DNA of 64,000 nucleotides, taken from NCBI RefSeq assembly GCF_032854445.1, contig NC_088305.1, positions 30,900,628 through 30,964,627 on the forward strand. The letters are read 5' to 3'. The notes under the pieces are model-generated. The model did not search any database. It was not told the origin of the DNA and saw nothing but the letters and a program-made list of their open reading frames with translations. Below, one piece after another: positions 12,401 to 22,900 of this stretch. The stretch comes from Liolophura sinensis. Lineage: Eukaryota > Mollusca > Polyplacophora > Chitonida > Chitonidae. The number at the start of each line of letters is the position of its first letter. The first letter of the stretch is position 1. Both the position numbers and the translations under genes were made by a program.

Positions 12401-13193
12401 TGTCCTGTGTCTGGACTAACCAGTAGGTCATACATGGAATAACCAGTAGGTCATACATGCAATAACCAGTAGGTCATACATGCAATAAGCAGTAGGTCAT
12501 ACATGCAATAACCAGTAGGTCATACATGCAATAACCAGTAGGTCATACAGAGAATAACCAGTAGGTCATATATGCATTAACCAGTTAGGTCATACATGCA
12601 ATAACCAGTAGGTCATACATGAAGTAACCAGTAGGTCATACATGGAATAACCAGTAGGTCATACATGGAGTAACCAGTAGGTCATATAACCAGTAGGTCA
12701 TATATGCATTAACCAGTTAGGTTATACATGCAATAACCAGTAGGTCATACATGGAGTAACCAGTAGGTCATACATAGAATAACCAGTAGGTCATACATGG
12801 AGTAACCAGTAGGTCATACATGGAGTAACCAGTAGGTCATACATGGAGTAACCAGTAGGTCATACATGGAGTAACCAGTAGGTCATACATGGAGTAACCA
12901 GTAGGTCATACATGGACTAACCAGTAGGTCATACATGAACTAACCAGTAGGTCATACATGAACTAACCAGTAGGTCATACATGCAATAACCAGTAGGTCA
13001 TACATGCAATAAGCAGTAGGTCATACATGCAATAACCAGTAGGTCATACAGTGTACATGGAGTAACCAGTAGGTCATACATGGAATAACCAGTAGATCAT
13101 ACATCGAATACTCATATTTTGTTGGAATATTCAAATTTTGTCTTATTGTCTACAGATATGCCAGATTTGGAGTCAACTCCATCATCAGAGTAA
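2774..13193 (+). CDS. PTGES3: p23 co-chaperone (PTGES3), whole gene, 8 coding exons
   Basis: The Hsp90 co-chaperone p23 stabilises the ATP-bound closed Hsp90 dimer in the cytosol and nucleus. Coding exons: 2774-2787, 4304-4420, 4862-4931, 9059-9160, 10208-10294, 11013-11054, 12028-12055, 13156-13193. All introns are GT-AG, phases agree, and the product is 165 aa (human is 160). A CS-domain beta-sandwich occupies about residues 8-115. The p23 signature WPRLTK is at 92-97 and is followed by the HHWLKTDFNLW segment (102-112). A flexible acidic tail with DEDDSD, a Met/Gly-rich linker (MMNSMGG) and EEEDSDDEDMPDLE completes it, as in vertebrate p23. The tail serines in acidic context are plausible CK2 sites. 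The position of human Tyr9, reported as needed for cytosolic prostaglandin E synthase activity, is Ala14 here, so co-chaperone function is the safer call. Confidence 0.95.
3419..3455. repeat. (TA)n microsatellite
   Basis: About 18 TA repeats in PTGES3 intron 1. I see nothing else in the rest of this 1.5-kb intron. Confidence 0.95.
4304..4420 (+). CDS. PTGES3: PTGES3 coding exon 2
   Basis: Acceptor TTCTTCCAG, donor GTGAGT. Encodes a Pro-rich start then AKWAQRKDRVLLTFEL, the first CS-domain strands, and ends at LIFR (residues 5-44). Confidence 0.93.
4862..4931 (+). CDS. PTGES3: PTGES3 coding exon 3
   Basis: Acceptor TTATTTTCAG, donor GTAACT. Encodes RGNGGTEKKDYYVQIDFF, matching the SCLGGSDNFKHLNEIDLF strand-turn of human p23. 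Confidence 0.92.
6062..6321. repeat. 42-bp minisatellite (6 copies)
   Basis: Unit begins CAGGTAGACGTCAACATGAC; alternate units differ (ACCAGTTTAG or ACCAATTTAG), suggesting an 84-bp higher-order step. The period is a multiple of three, which produces a spurious repeat ORF on the - strand. Confidence 0.93.
7154..7245 (+). repeat. Dispersed repeat D, copy 1
   Basis: About 92 bp similar to 22788-22880, sharing TTTGTATGTC, GGTCYGTTTACC and CAAAACGGGCCTAGCAGAAA. Class unknown. Confidence 0.7.
8834..8960 (+). mobile_element. SINE family A, internally shortened
   Basis: tRNA-like head (GGCCTCTGTGGCTGAGTGGG, then B box GAGTTCAAGTCC) joins directly to the tail TCGTATAAGTGAAATGTTCT and GTGTAAAACA; the central region is missing. 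It ends about 100 bp before PTGES3 exon 4. Confidence 0.75.
9059..9160 (+). CDS. PTGES3: PTGES3 coding exon 4
   Basis: Acceptor TTGTTCTCCAG, donor GTTGGT. Encodes residues 68-101, including FEIKKKD and the p23 signature FWPRLTKDSTK. Confidence 0.95.
9278..9664. repeat. 35-bp minisatellite (about 11 copies)
   Basis: Unit GTGTGCATATCTGTACATCA plus CATGCGGGAATGTTT. A diverged unit at 9202-9235 (GTGTGCACATCTCTGTGTCA) lies about 40 bp after the exon 4 donor, so the array probably grew from early intron 4 sequence. The long ORFs in three frames here are repeat artefacts. Confidence 0.93.
10208..10294 (+). CDS. PTGES3: PTGES3 coding exon 5
   Basis: Acceptor GTGATCAG, donor GTGAGT. Encodes residues 102-130: HHWLKTDFNLWVDEDDSD then an acidic linker, the Hsp90-contacting end of the domain and start of the tail. 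Confidence 0.94.
10585..10602. repeat. (CTG)6 microsatellite
   Basis: Six CTG triplets in PTGES3 intron 5; short and noncoding. Confidence 0.9.
11013..11054 (+). CDS. PTGES3: PTGES3 coding exon 6
   Basis: 42-nt exon, acceptor TTTTTGCAG, donor GTATGT. Encodes MMNSMGGLGGADLA, equivalent to the MMNNMGGDEDVDLP region of human p23. Confidence 0.92.
11170..11936. repeat. 51-bp minisatellite (15 copies)
   Basis: Unit starts GGTGGTGTATTTGAAATGTG and ends near CAATACCGATAAC. The 51-bp period keeps frames open on both strands, giving false ORFs of about 260 codons. Sits in PTGES3 intron 6. Confidence 0.95.
12028..12055 (+). CDS. PTGES3: PTGES3 coding exon 7 (28-nt microexon)
   Basis: Acceptor TTGTTGTTGCAG, donor GTGAGG. 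Encodes GEEEDSDDE plus one base. The acidic run and phase with exon 8 support it. Confidence 0.9.
12148..12376 (-). mobile_element. SINE family A, near full length
   Basis: Reverse orientation: tail (TATTTATTTGATTAGTGTTG) first, then central body, then the head with B box (GAGTTGAACTCAC on +) and A box. Diverged. In PTGES3 intron 7. Confidence 0.8.
12413..13110. repeat. 24-bp minisatellite (about 28 copies)
   Basis: Unit ATAACCAGTAGGTCATACATG plus 3 nt, with variants and a few broken units. Ends about 45 bp before the last PTGES3 exon, so it may crowd the branch-point region of intron 7. Confidence 0.93.
13156..13193 (+). CDS. PTGES3: PTGES3 coding exon 8 (C-terminus)
   Basis: Acceptor TTGTCTACAG. 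Completes D and encodes MPDLESTPSSE then TAA; human p23 ends in KMPDLE, so this protein carries six or so extra residues. Confidence 0.93.
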
Positions 13194-14861
13194 TTTAACC
13201 GGAGGAAGATGCGTCCGAGGCTTCGTGTCAGTAAATGAGTAGAATTCTGGGAGGACTGTAGGACAGTGGTAACCATGGTGATCTACATGGAAGAGTCATA
13301 TGCAACCTTTGACCTCTGCTGTGTACATTGCTGGAGTGAATGACCACAAGCTGGGAAGACGGTACTGCTCCTGGTAGAGGAAAGCAAGATCTCCGCTGTG
13401 CAGATTTTTTTTTTTTTCATTTTTTTTTCCACGTAAAGCAAACTTTCAGTGAATCCATTCATAAAGTAGTTTGTGTAATGGCTTCTTCGGCGAATGTGGG
13501 TGGGATTCCAAATCTTATCAAGAACGTAATGAATTTAATTTTTAATAACATTGGTTACATTATCCAATATATGTCCAGGGATGGCAGTGTGTACATATAT
13601 ATATATACATATTTTTTGGTAATTTAATTTTTAAATTTTTTTTGTTGGAACAAAAACTTAAAAAAAAAAAACAAGCGCAAGTGGCCTTTCAAATACTTGT
13701 ATTTTGTACAAATGGAGCTGGCACGTTGTGACATCATCTGAAAACACGGACCCCTTTAGGAGATCATTTGCAGGAGATACATGTAGATGTACTTGTTATA
13801 TTGCATTTAATTTCTTTCTATCACTCTAGAGATCATTAGTGTCGTTAGTAGTCTGCAAACTGTGCTGATGAGTTGGGATGAAGGTCCTGGCGTCTTCTGG
13901 TATAACTAACCGTCAGATTTGCCCACTAAGTTTATGGCTCTACAACAACAGATAGGATTGAGAAATTTGACGACATGAGTATATTTCCTTGCTTTAGAGG
14001 ATATGGTTTGAACAAAAGATTTGCTTGAGTTGCAACATGATACTTTTAATGGAATGAAAAAGCCACAAGTGTTTAAAAGGTACATTACTGCAGCTGTATT
14101 TTGTGAGAAACTAGACTAGTGTTTATGGCCTGTTTTGCAATCCCTGGGCACACTTTCACATAACTTTGCAAGTCAAGTTTTCATAACTTTTCTTGTAAAT
14201 GATGTTGCATTGGGGTGCGATAATGTAACGTTTTATGTCATAAATTACCACAAATCTGACTTACGTAAATACTTACGAGGTTTTGTGAAAATGGCCCCCG
14301 ATAATTACATGCATGTTATTTAACTGGGCAGCCGCTAATATTCACAGTAGTGCTCATGAAACTGGTCTAGGTCGTAATCATAGCGTGTTAACTCTGGCTA
14401 TGGAATTGACCTTATCACAGAACTAAAATAACGCTGAAACATGTATGTATGCTTGGGGGTTTAAGTTTGCCCCAGAAGAAAAACCTGTGTTTTCATGGAG
14501 ACCTGGCAATGCTGACAGCAAGACTATTTTATTGACGTCATATTGAAGACTGCAGAACAGATACCCAGTACGTGGTAACGCTGTACAGGTTTCTTCGCTA
14601 CAAACAATTTTTGATGCATCAATAGCCCTTCTTGAAGCCCTTCTTCGACACCTAGCAGGATTTTAAAAAATTGGGTTGCTGCCTCTTTATTGTATTGATT
14701 TTAGTCATTAAAAATTATAGATAAGTAGATATAACAAGGTCAGTACATGACAGTAAAAACCTTGAGAAGGCTGGTGTTTGAAATCAGCTTTTTCAGGTCG
14801 TGAAAAGTCCAGAAAATAAGAGGTTCGTCGTTTAGCCTGTAAAAGATTTCAAATTAATAAA
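13194..14861 (+). other. PTGES3: Probable PTGES3 3' UTR
   Basis: No coding sequence recognised. A canonical AATAAA at 14856-14861 is the first clear poly(A) signal seen after the stop; an ATTAAA lies near 14705. The true end cannot be fixed from sequence alone. Confidence 0.4.
14856..14861 (+). terminator. Candidate poly(A) signal for PTGES3
   Basis: AATAAA followed by GTGTTCAGC, about 1.66 kb after the stop codon. Candidate only. Confidence 0.35.
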
Positions 14862-16164
14862 GTGTTCAGCACCAGCCTGAGCTACTGTTTATAGCACGCT
14901 AACAGTTTTGAAAATCTGTTTTTCAAACATTTGTTACATTGCAATGCATTGCCGTGTACATGTGAAAGACGAAGTTCCACCAATTAGTCATTTTACGTTT
15001 CTTCAGGCATATAGACGTGTACAACATTTTATTCTAGGAGTCAGGAAAATATTTCTGAAATCTTGAAAGTGTACAACCCTGTATAGGCCATATGAACTTT
15101 TTTTGTCTGTAATTGTAATACTTCCCACAGCTTCACTGTCTCGTGGATAGAATGTGTTGCGGGGACACGCATTAAGGCATTGATCACACAGACCAGCTTA
15201 GAGACAATATCGTATTTGCCCATTTGTCTTTAGTTTAGCATAGCAATAAGTTAAGATTTTCGTAAAGTTTGTTTAGCTTTATTATTACAGTTCTATGATT
15301 CTGGTGGTGTTTTTAAACTGTATTTGAGTTTCTTGAATCCCTGTGCAGTAGTATATATTTGTGGTACTCTTTTTTTTTTTTTTTTTCATCATTGCCAATC
15401 ATCATCCTAAACCAAGGCTTTTGTGGCCACTTTGTACAATTTTTATGTCCAAATGTCATGCAAGTGGTCATTTTTTCTGTGTAATATTGTATTTCATTTC
15501 TAGCATGTGCCATCCTGGAATTTTGTTTTGTCAATACTGTATTTTTTTCATTACTCCAGATATGATATGGGTCTTCTGTATTCCGTCATGTTAGCCCAAA
15601 CCCACTGGCTCCGAGCTCTACCACAATCATGTATTTGTTGGTCCTACTTCTTCATTGCACATATGCACTCAATGAAAAATCCTTAAACTTGGTGATCCTA
15701 CAGTTTAAGGTTCCTCAACTGGGGCAGAAAGCTGGTGGATGAAGTCAAGTGATTGTTTTCTAATGCTCTGTATGCTTTCCAGGAAGCATTACATGTATAT
15801 GAAAATAATGCAAAAAATGTTCTCAATGTAATGTGTTTACTGTGTTCATTTATAGTTAAATAGCAGCCTCAGTAAGATTTTTCTAGACTTGTACAGTCGT
15901 GATCTCAAATTTGCCTTTGGGTAACAGGTCATAGCTGAGTGCTCAAGGTGCTTGTCATTCATTTGCTGTATCGTCGTAGATGAGAGTCCAGTTCCTGTCT
16001 CGGGCAAGTGGTGGATAGTGCTGGTACTTGTGTATGTCTCATGGGCAGACGTACGTGTGTGTGGACAGGTACATGTGAACACTGTGTAATCACGAGGGAA
16101 AGTTTGTCAGTAACTCGCAAGAAGTTTTCACCACCTAGTGAAAGGCATGTTTGTATGCTTTGAT
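14862..16164. other. Convergent intergenic sequence
   Basis: No gene recognised between the PTGES3 3' end and the SINE at 16165. Short ORFs here have no recognisable content; T/A homopolymer runs lie near 15369-15387. Confidence 0.5.
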
Positions 16165-16365
16165 TTTTACGTCGTACTTAACAGTTTTTCATTCATATGA
16201 TGAAGAGGGGTCAGTAGGTGGGTATTGTGTTCTTTTGGCAGGGTGAATCCGTGCTGCCAAAGTGTTGTCAACACTGCAGTATCATGCCGTAGACACCCGA
16301 CCTGACACCCCATCCAGTACCAACCCCAAGGCAATCTGTCTTTTTTTTTTACTCTAACCTCTCAG
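16165..16365 (-). mobile_element. SINE family C fragment
   Basis: Tail GTCGTACTTAACAGTTTTTC and ATATGATGAAGAGG, then body TGACACCCCATCCAGTACCA; resembles 38064-38345 and 46080-46372. tRNA-like head weak or lost. Confidence 0.65.
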
Positions 16366-16682
16366 TGAAGAGTGAAGCGAGGCAGCAACAAGCATCATTT
16401 TTGAAGTGTTTAATATGATCCAGGGAAATAAGGGCTGTAAATTGTACAATGATAAAAACCAGTCTCTCAAATTTAGCCTTGAATACAGGATGCATGGATC
16501 TCTAGGTCAGTGTTTAGGGATAATCACAATACTGAGTGATATCTGCAGGTTTACTATCGCAAAGGATTGACAAGTGAACATCTGTAAACTGGATTTCATG
16601 TTCGGGCCCTGTTTGTGAAGCCACGACAAGCTGTTATTGGTGGGATTTGGGTGATGGTGTGCTGTCTGTGTTTTGGCTACTA

Positions 16683-16935
16683 CGTTTCTTCAAGCACCTG
16701 ATGAACAGACAGGAGCCTGTATGTCGTTTCTTCCAGCACCTGATGAACATACAGGAGCCTGTATGTCGTTTCTTCCAGCACCTGATGAACAGACAGGAGC
16801 CTGTATGTCGTTTCTTCCAGCACCTGATGAACATACAGGAGCCTGTATGTCGTTTCTTCCAGCACCTGATGAACAGACAGGAGCCTGTATGTCGTTTTTT
16901 CCAGCACCTGATGAACATACAGGAGCCTGTATGTC
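16683..16935. repeat. 42-bp minisatellite with 84-bp alternation (6 copies)
   Basis: Unit CAGCACCTGATGAACAGACA GGAGCCTGTATGTCGTTTCT (plus TC). ACAGACAGG and ACATACAGG alternate strictly, showing that the pair is the unit of amplification. Confidence 0.93.
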
Positions 16936-17742
16936 ACATGGGAAAGTTCAGAAGTAGCATTGGCGGGTGACCACGAGGACACAATTGTCTCCATGTGTAA
17001 AATGTCGGCGAAAGAATCTCAAAGTCTGACGTTAAACAACTAATAGCACAGCTGTCCATAAATTGACTGTCATAATGCATCTTGTTGCCTTGGTGATCAG
17101 TACTGCTGGTACCATGTTGCTATAGTGACTAATATTGGCTTCAGGGATGATGACATGGTAACCAATACTGTACGTATGTTGCCATGGTGAGCAATCCGGC
17201 AGGCCTCGGGAGGACAATGCCATCTTTAAATCGCCATAATAATATTTCTTGCATAACAAGTTTAATGATTGAAATTTGATTTCAAGATCACTTTGTGATC
17301 CTGGGGCCAGGTATCATGTTGCCATGGGAACCAGTACTTCAGGAAATATGGTGATCAGCACCCAAGGTGATATGCTTCCATGGTTGACCAGTACTTCAGG
17401 TCCCACCTGGCTCGAGTGACCAATCCGGTAGGTAGCAAGTCCCTGCTTACACATTAACAAAACTCTGAGCAACAACTTTGGAGTAAATTGCCATGGTAAT
17501 AAGTTAATTTATTCAACAGTTCCTCAGTAAAAGAAACAAAAATAGGTTAAGACTAAAAATGTAGAGACAAATTGAGATTTTGCCGTTACAATGAATGTTG
17601 ATTATAAAGTTGCATTTGTTCGTTACTGATCAATGAGATATATATATCAGATTTACTATCATTAGGTACTTTCTTTTTACGCAGATAAATATAACCTAAC
17701 TGGTGTAAAAAGCTGAAGAAAATGTCTAAAATAAACGGTTCA

Positions 17743-17778
<36 letters not shown>

Positions 17779-18448
17779 ACTTACTTCAGAGGATTAACTT
17801 AAAATACTACTGTCATCAGAGCTTCACTATAAACCCACATACAGAAGTCTTATGGCAGTAACACAGGTCAATGTCACTAAAACTTAATTCCCTTCCCTCT
17901 GAAGCCCCCCCACCCCCAACCCACCCCCCCGCCTCAGGATACCTTTGCTCTACATTTACCTGTGAAAATTTATATGTATTAAAAAGTCTTATTTTACAAT
18001 CATGGGAATAATGTGGAGCCCTGAAGTACACGGAGCTCGAACTGACTGGTTAGAATGAGCAAACACGATGTGATGACCATGAAAGACGTTGATGTTTCTT
18101 TGCATCAAAAGCTAGAACTAAAACAGGTTAATCATACAGATGTAGTTCAAATAAAATTTTTACAGGTTATTGATGTGCCACTAACAGATGCTCCGGGAAC
18201 AGTTCAGAAGTGACCACTATTAATTACAAATGCTAGCACACCTTGAACGTAAACCTGGCGCAAGAAGTAGCCCGAGAGACCTTGATCACAACACAATCAC
18301 AGCAGGCTGCACAAGTGTGCTGACAGATGTACACAAGGCTTGTTACTAACCAGGGTCCGCTTGCACACAGTGACTGTAGGCAAAGCTGATTGTAGCTACC
18401 ATGGCAACAAGTCAACTTAGCCTACGATTGCTTTGTGCAAGAGGCGCC
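16936..18448. other. Intergenic sequence
   Basis: No gene recognised. Degenerate repeats of GTTGCCATGGTGACCAGTAC type occur at about 17050-17430, plus a (GT)n(TA)n tract at 17743-17778. Confidence 0.5.
17743..17778. repeat. (GT)n(TA)n microsatellite
   Basis: GTGTGTGTG followed by about 13 TA repeats. Confidence 0.92.
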
Positions 18449-19378
18449 TGGACAGTGAAGCTGGCACCATAAGTGTGCTGACTAATGTACACTAGGCTGG
18501 TGACCGATCTGGACAGTGAAGCCAACACAAGAAATGTGCTGACAGGTTTATACAAGGCTTGTCACCGACCATGACAGTGAAGCTGACACCAGAAGTGTGT
18601 TGACAGATGTACACAAGGCTGGTTACTGACCAAGACAGTAAAGCCCACACCAAAAGTGTGCTGACAGATGTACACAAGGCTGGTTACCAGCCAAGACAAT
18701 AAAGCCCACACCAAAAGTGTGCTGACTGATCTACACTAGACTGGTGACCGATCTGGACAGCGTAGCCGACACCAGAAGTGTGTTGACAGATGTACACAAG
18801 GCTGGTTACCAACCAAGACAGTAAAGCCCACACCAGAAATGTGCCGACAGATGTACACAAGGCTGGTCACTGACCATGACAGTGAAGCCCACACCAGAAG
18901 TGTGCCGACAGATGTACACAAGGCCGGTCACTGACCATGACAGTGAAGCCGACACCAGAAGTGTGTTGACAGATGTACACAAGGCTGGTTACCAACCAAG
19001 ACAGTAAAGCCCACGCCAGAAGTGTGTTGACAGATGTACACAAGGCTGGTTACCAACCAAGACAGTAAAGCCCACACCAGAAGTGTGCCGACAGATGTAC
19101 ACAAGGCTGGTCACTGACCATGACAGTGAAGCAGACACCAGAAGTGTGCCGACAGATGTACACAAGGCTGGTTACCAACCAAGACCGTAAAGCCAACACC
19201 ATAAGTGTGCTGACTGATCTACACTAGACTGGTGACCGATCTGGACAGTGAAGCCGACACCAGAAGTGTGTTGACAGATGTACACAAGGCTGGTTACCCA
19301 CCAAGACAGTAAAGCCCACACCAGAAGTGTGCCGACAGATGTACACAAGGCTGGTCACTGACCATGACAGTGAAGCTG
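18449..19378. repeat. About 60-bp minisatellite (about 15 diverged copies)
   Basis: Unit core GTGTGCTGACAGATGTACAC AAGGCTGGTTACC then GACAGTGAAGCCCACACCAG. Copies vary considerably, so the array is older than the neighbouring ones. It ends about 100 bp beyond the ABCF2 poly(A) signal. Confidence 0.9.
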
Positions 19379-19481
19379 ATTGAATGTTAAAAAAATCAAT
19401 CACTGACCATTCAACCAGTGACTTTGAAAAAGGCAATAAATAAGACAATAGTTACATCATGGTCTTAAATGTGCTTAATAA

Positions 19482-19487
19482 TTTATT
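19482..19487 (-). terminator. Candidate poly(A) signal for ABCF2
   Basis: TTTATT on + (AATAAA on -), about 300 nt after the ABCF2 stop codon; gives a normal-length 3' UTR. Confidence 0.55.
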
Positions 19488-19789
19488 GTGTTGCTTAAAA
19501 TCCGACTTACCACACTATTAGGACACAATAGCAAGATTCAAAGCTTGCATCCTTGAACACAGCTCAATATAAATAACAACCGATGAGTTCACATCATTGC
19601 TGATCCAACAACATCAACTCAGCCCTGCAATGCAGTATGTATACAAGTATGAGGACTATACAGTGTAGCATGCTGCATGTAATACGCTGGCAATATTTAA
19701 ATCTTCGTAGGGCTTATATACCTCAATAGACAGATACAACAAAATGTTGATATTCACAATCCATAACAATTGCCTAAATTCCATGATCA

Positions 19790-19924
19790 TCATTTTTTCA
19801 AGGCTTTCTCCCTGCGGATTTTCTCCTTTTCAAGCTTGGCTTTCAAATCCTCTTTGTATTTGAAGATGCCGCCCTCCCACTTTGTCACAGTCTCATTCTC
19901 ACATATCCAGATTTCTTCAGTAAC
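19790..19924 (-). CDS. ABCF2: ABCF2 coding exon 14 (C-terminus)
   Basis: Acceptor AACCTTTCAG. Encodes [19 protein letters not shown] then a basic tail ending in EKALKK and TGA (residues 573-616). Confidence 0.95.
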   Translation of the reverse strand, partial: VTEEIWICENETVTKWEGGIFKYKEDLKAKLEKEKIRREKALKK

Positions 19925-22900
19925 CTGAAAGGTTATAGAACAATACATAAAAAATCTCTTCAGTTCACACCATTTAAAAACAAAAACAAATAGTTGTGAT
20001 ATGTCACCAAGAGTTCATGTCATGTAGTGAATGGATAATGTTAATAAGTTGACAACCTGAATGACAGGCAAGCATGTAGCTTCTTGATGCTGCCAAAAAC
20101 ATGTGACCTGCTGAACATCATGCCTGCAGAATCCACAGTTTTCATATATCAGAAAAAATGCCTTTGATGTGTCACCTGTTTTAATTTAATTTACCTGATT
20201 GGTGTTTAATTAATGGATTTACAAGAATATTTCACATATATGACAGCGGCCAGCCTTATGGTGGAGGAAAACGCACAACTAACGGCAGGTTGTTGCCAGA
20301 CCTTCCCACTTGTGGCCGGAGAGAAAGCCAGCATGAATTGGAGCTGCACTGGTGAGAGGCTCCTGGGTCATTACGTTACACTAGCACGCTAACCAATTGA
20401 GCCACTTAGGCCCCGTCACCCGTTTTAAGCAGTGAACATTAAACCACATGTATAGAAATGAGAGTACATGTAGGCAGGCAAAACAAGGTCATGAGTTCAC
20501 TGACAGGAAGTTACTCAGATTCTACGGATAACGCGTTTATTTATTCTGTACAACATCTAGACAGAAATGTGGCTTGTAAAAAATAAATGAAGTTGTTATA
20601 CAATTGAATCTACAGTAGGTCCTTGTTCATCATGTTCACTTGTAAATACCACCCAGCAGGCGTTAAGGTGCCAGTTTTACCAACATGCTCACTTGTAAAT
20701 GCCACCCCAGCAGGCGTTAAGGGGCCAGTTTTACCATCATGTTCACTCGTAAACGCCACCCCAGCAGGCATAAAGATGCCAGTTTTACCATCATGTTCAC
20801 TCGTAAATGCCACCCCAGCAGGCGTAAAGATGCCAGTTTTACCATCATGTTCACTCGTAAACGCCACCCCAGCAGGCATAAAGATGCCAGTTTTACCATC
20901 ATGCTCACTTGTAAATGCCACCCCAGCAGGCGTAAAGATGCCAGTTTTACCATCATGTTCACTCGTAAATGCCACCCCAGCAGGCGTAAAGACGCCAGTT
21001 TTACCATCATGTTCACTCGTAAATGCCACCCAGCAGGCGTTAGGGTGATAGTTTTACCATCATGTTCACTTGTAAATGCCCGCCCCCCCCCCACCAGCAG
21101 GCGTAAAGATGCCAGTTTTACCATCATGTTCACTCGTAAACGACACCCCAGCGGGGTTAAGGGGCCAGTTTTACCATCATGTTCACTCGTAAACGCCACC
21201 CCAGCAGGCGTTAAGGGGCCAGTTTTACCATCATGTTCACCTGTAAATGCCACCCCAGCAGGCGTGAAGATGCCAGTTTTACCTGAGAGATGAGCCTGAA
21301 GTCGTGGCTAACCAGCACCATGCCCCCTTCAAAGTCATTCATGGCCTCCGCTAATGCATCAATAGTCTCGATGTCCAAGTGATTTGTAGGTTCGTCAAAG
21401 AGTAGCAGATGAGGGTTTTGCCAGGCGATGTAAGCGAAGATGACTCGACACCTCTGGCCATCAGACAGGTTCTTCATGGGGCAGATCTGACAACAGACAA
21501 CAACACTTACAACAGTCAAGAACAGGAGAACAGAGACGAGAGAGATCACAACCGCGACAAGAACAGTGACAACAGAGATCAACACTGCGACAAGAACAGT
21601 GACAAGAGAGATCACAGCCGTGACATGAACAGTGACAAGAGAGATCACAACCGCGACAAGAACAGTGACAAGAGAGATCACCACTGCGACAAGAACAGTG
21701 ACAACAGAGATAACAACAGCTACTTCACACTTGGTATTTTACTCAGCAGTATTATAACTTATCTATGGGATTATCCAAGGGTGTTATTTGACAGTGGTTT
21801 TATTTGACAGAGGGCTGTGCAATGCTCAAAATTATCTGATTTCATATACACAATGGTGATTAGGTCTATGGGTGGATGAAACCATGAAACACTTTGCGGT
21901 AACCACTGGATGAAACCGTGCAGAATTGTGTGGCAACCAATCTATAAAACCATGCAGAACTTTGTGGTAATCACTGGATGAAACCATGCAAAACTTTGTG
22001 GTAACCAATGGAGAAAACAATGTAAAACTTTGCAATAACCACTGGATGAAACCGTGCAAAACATTGTGGTAACCACCAGACGAAACCGTGCAAAACTTAG
22101 TGGTAACCACTGGATGAAACTGTGCAGAACCCATGGAGGAAACCATGTAGAACTTAAGTAGCCACTAGAGGAAACCATGCAATAGACAGTGGAAAGAATG
22201 GAGGAAACTGCGCAGAATGCAGAGGAAACCATGCAAAACCGATGGAGGAAACCATGCAAAACCCAGTGATAACCAATGAAGGAAATCATGCAGAACTCAT
22301 GATCATGAGGAAACAGTGCAATATTTAATATACATATACACAACTTCTATCAGTACAACTGCAGTTTCATCACTTCAGAAACAGTTTTAGTAATATAACT
22401 TGCTGTGAACTAGAGGTGTTAGAGGACCCTGGTGAGGGTATTCCTCTGCCCACACCAAACTGTGCCCCACGTACTTGTTGTTGCCCTGTCAAGCCGTACA
22501 TCCCGACCATACGCCTCATCTCCTCCTTCTCCTTCACCTCTGGGTAGCATTTCTGTAGCCAATCAACAGCACTCAGCTCCAGGTCAAGAAGTTCTGACAG
22601 ATGCTGAAAGCAAAGAAGACCCATAAATGTATCATGCCAAATTACAGAACAACTCCAGGGTTTCCGCCCGAAAATAAATTTGAGTCCATTCGAGGCTGAG
22701 GTTTGGTAGTGGGGGGGATATTCTCTCTTTTGAGCCTTTTGGTAAGGTGTCATTCACAAAAAAGCTTTTTGTTTTTGTTTTTTTTTTTTCACTTTTTTGT
22801 ATGTCGGAGGGGAAATTTTGAGAAGCTTTTCCGGGGAAATGGGTCTGTTTACCGAACGCAAAACGGGCCTAGCAGAAACCCTGAACTCCATTTACATTCA

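Noticed and set aside
12413-13110. CRISPR-like regularly spaced repeats
   Set aside because: Direct tandem repeats with no unique spacers, in an intron of an animal gene.
16634-16994. Cys-containing repeat peptides in four frames
   Set aside because: Artefact of the 42/84-bp minisatellite.
20610-21293. Repeat ORFs of 139-184 codons on both strands
   Set aside because: Translation of the 54-bp intronic array; only the exon 13 part on - is a real coding region.
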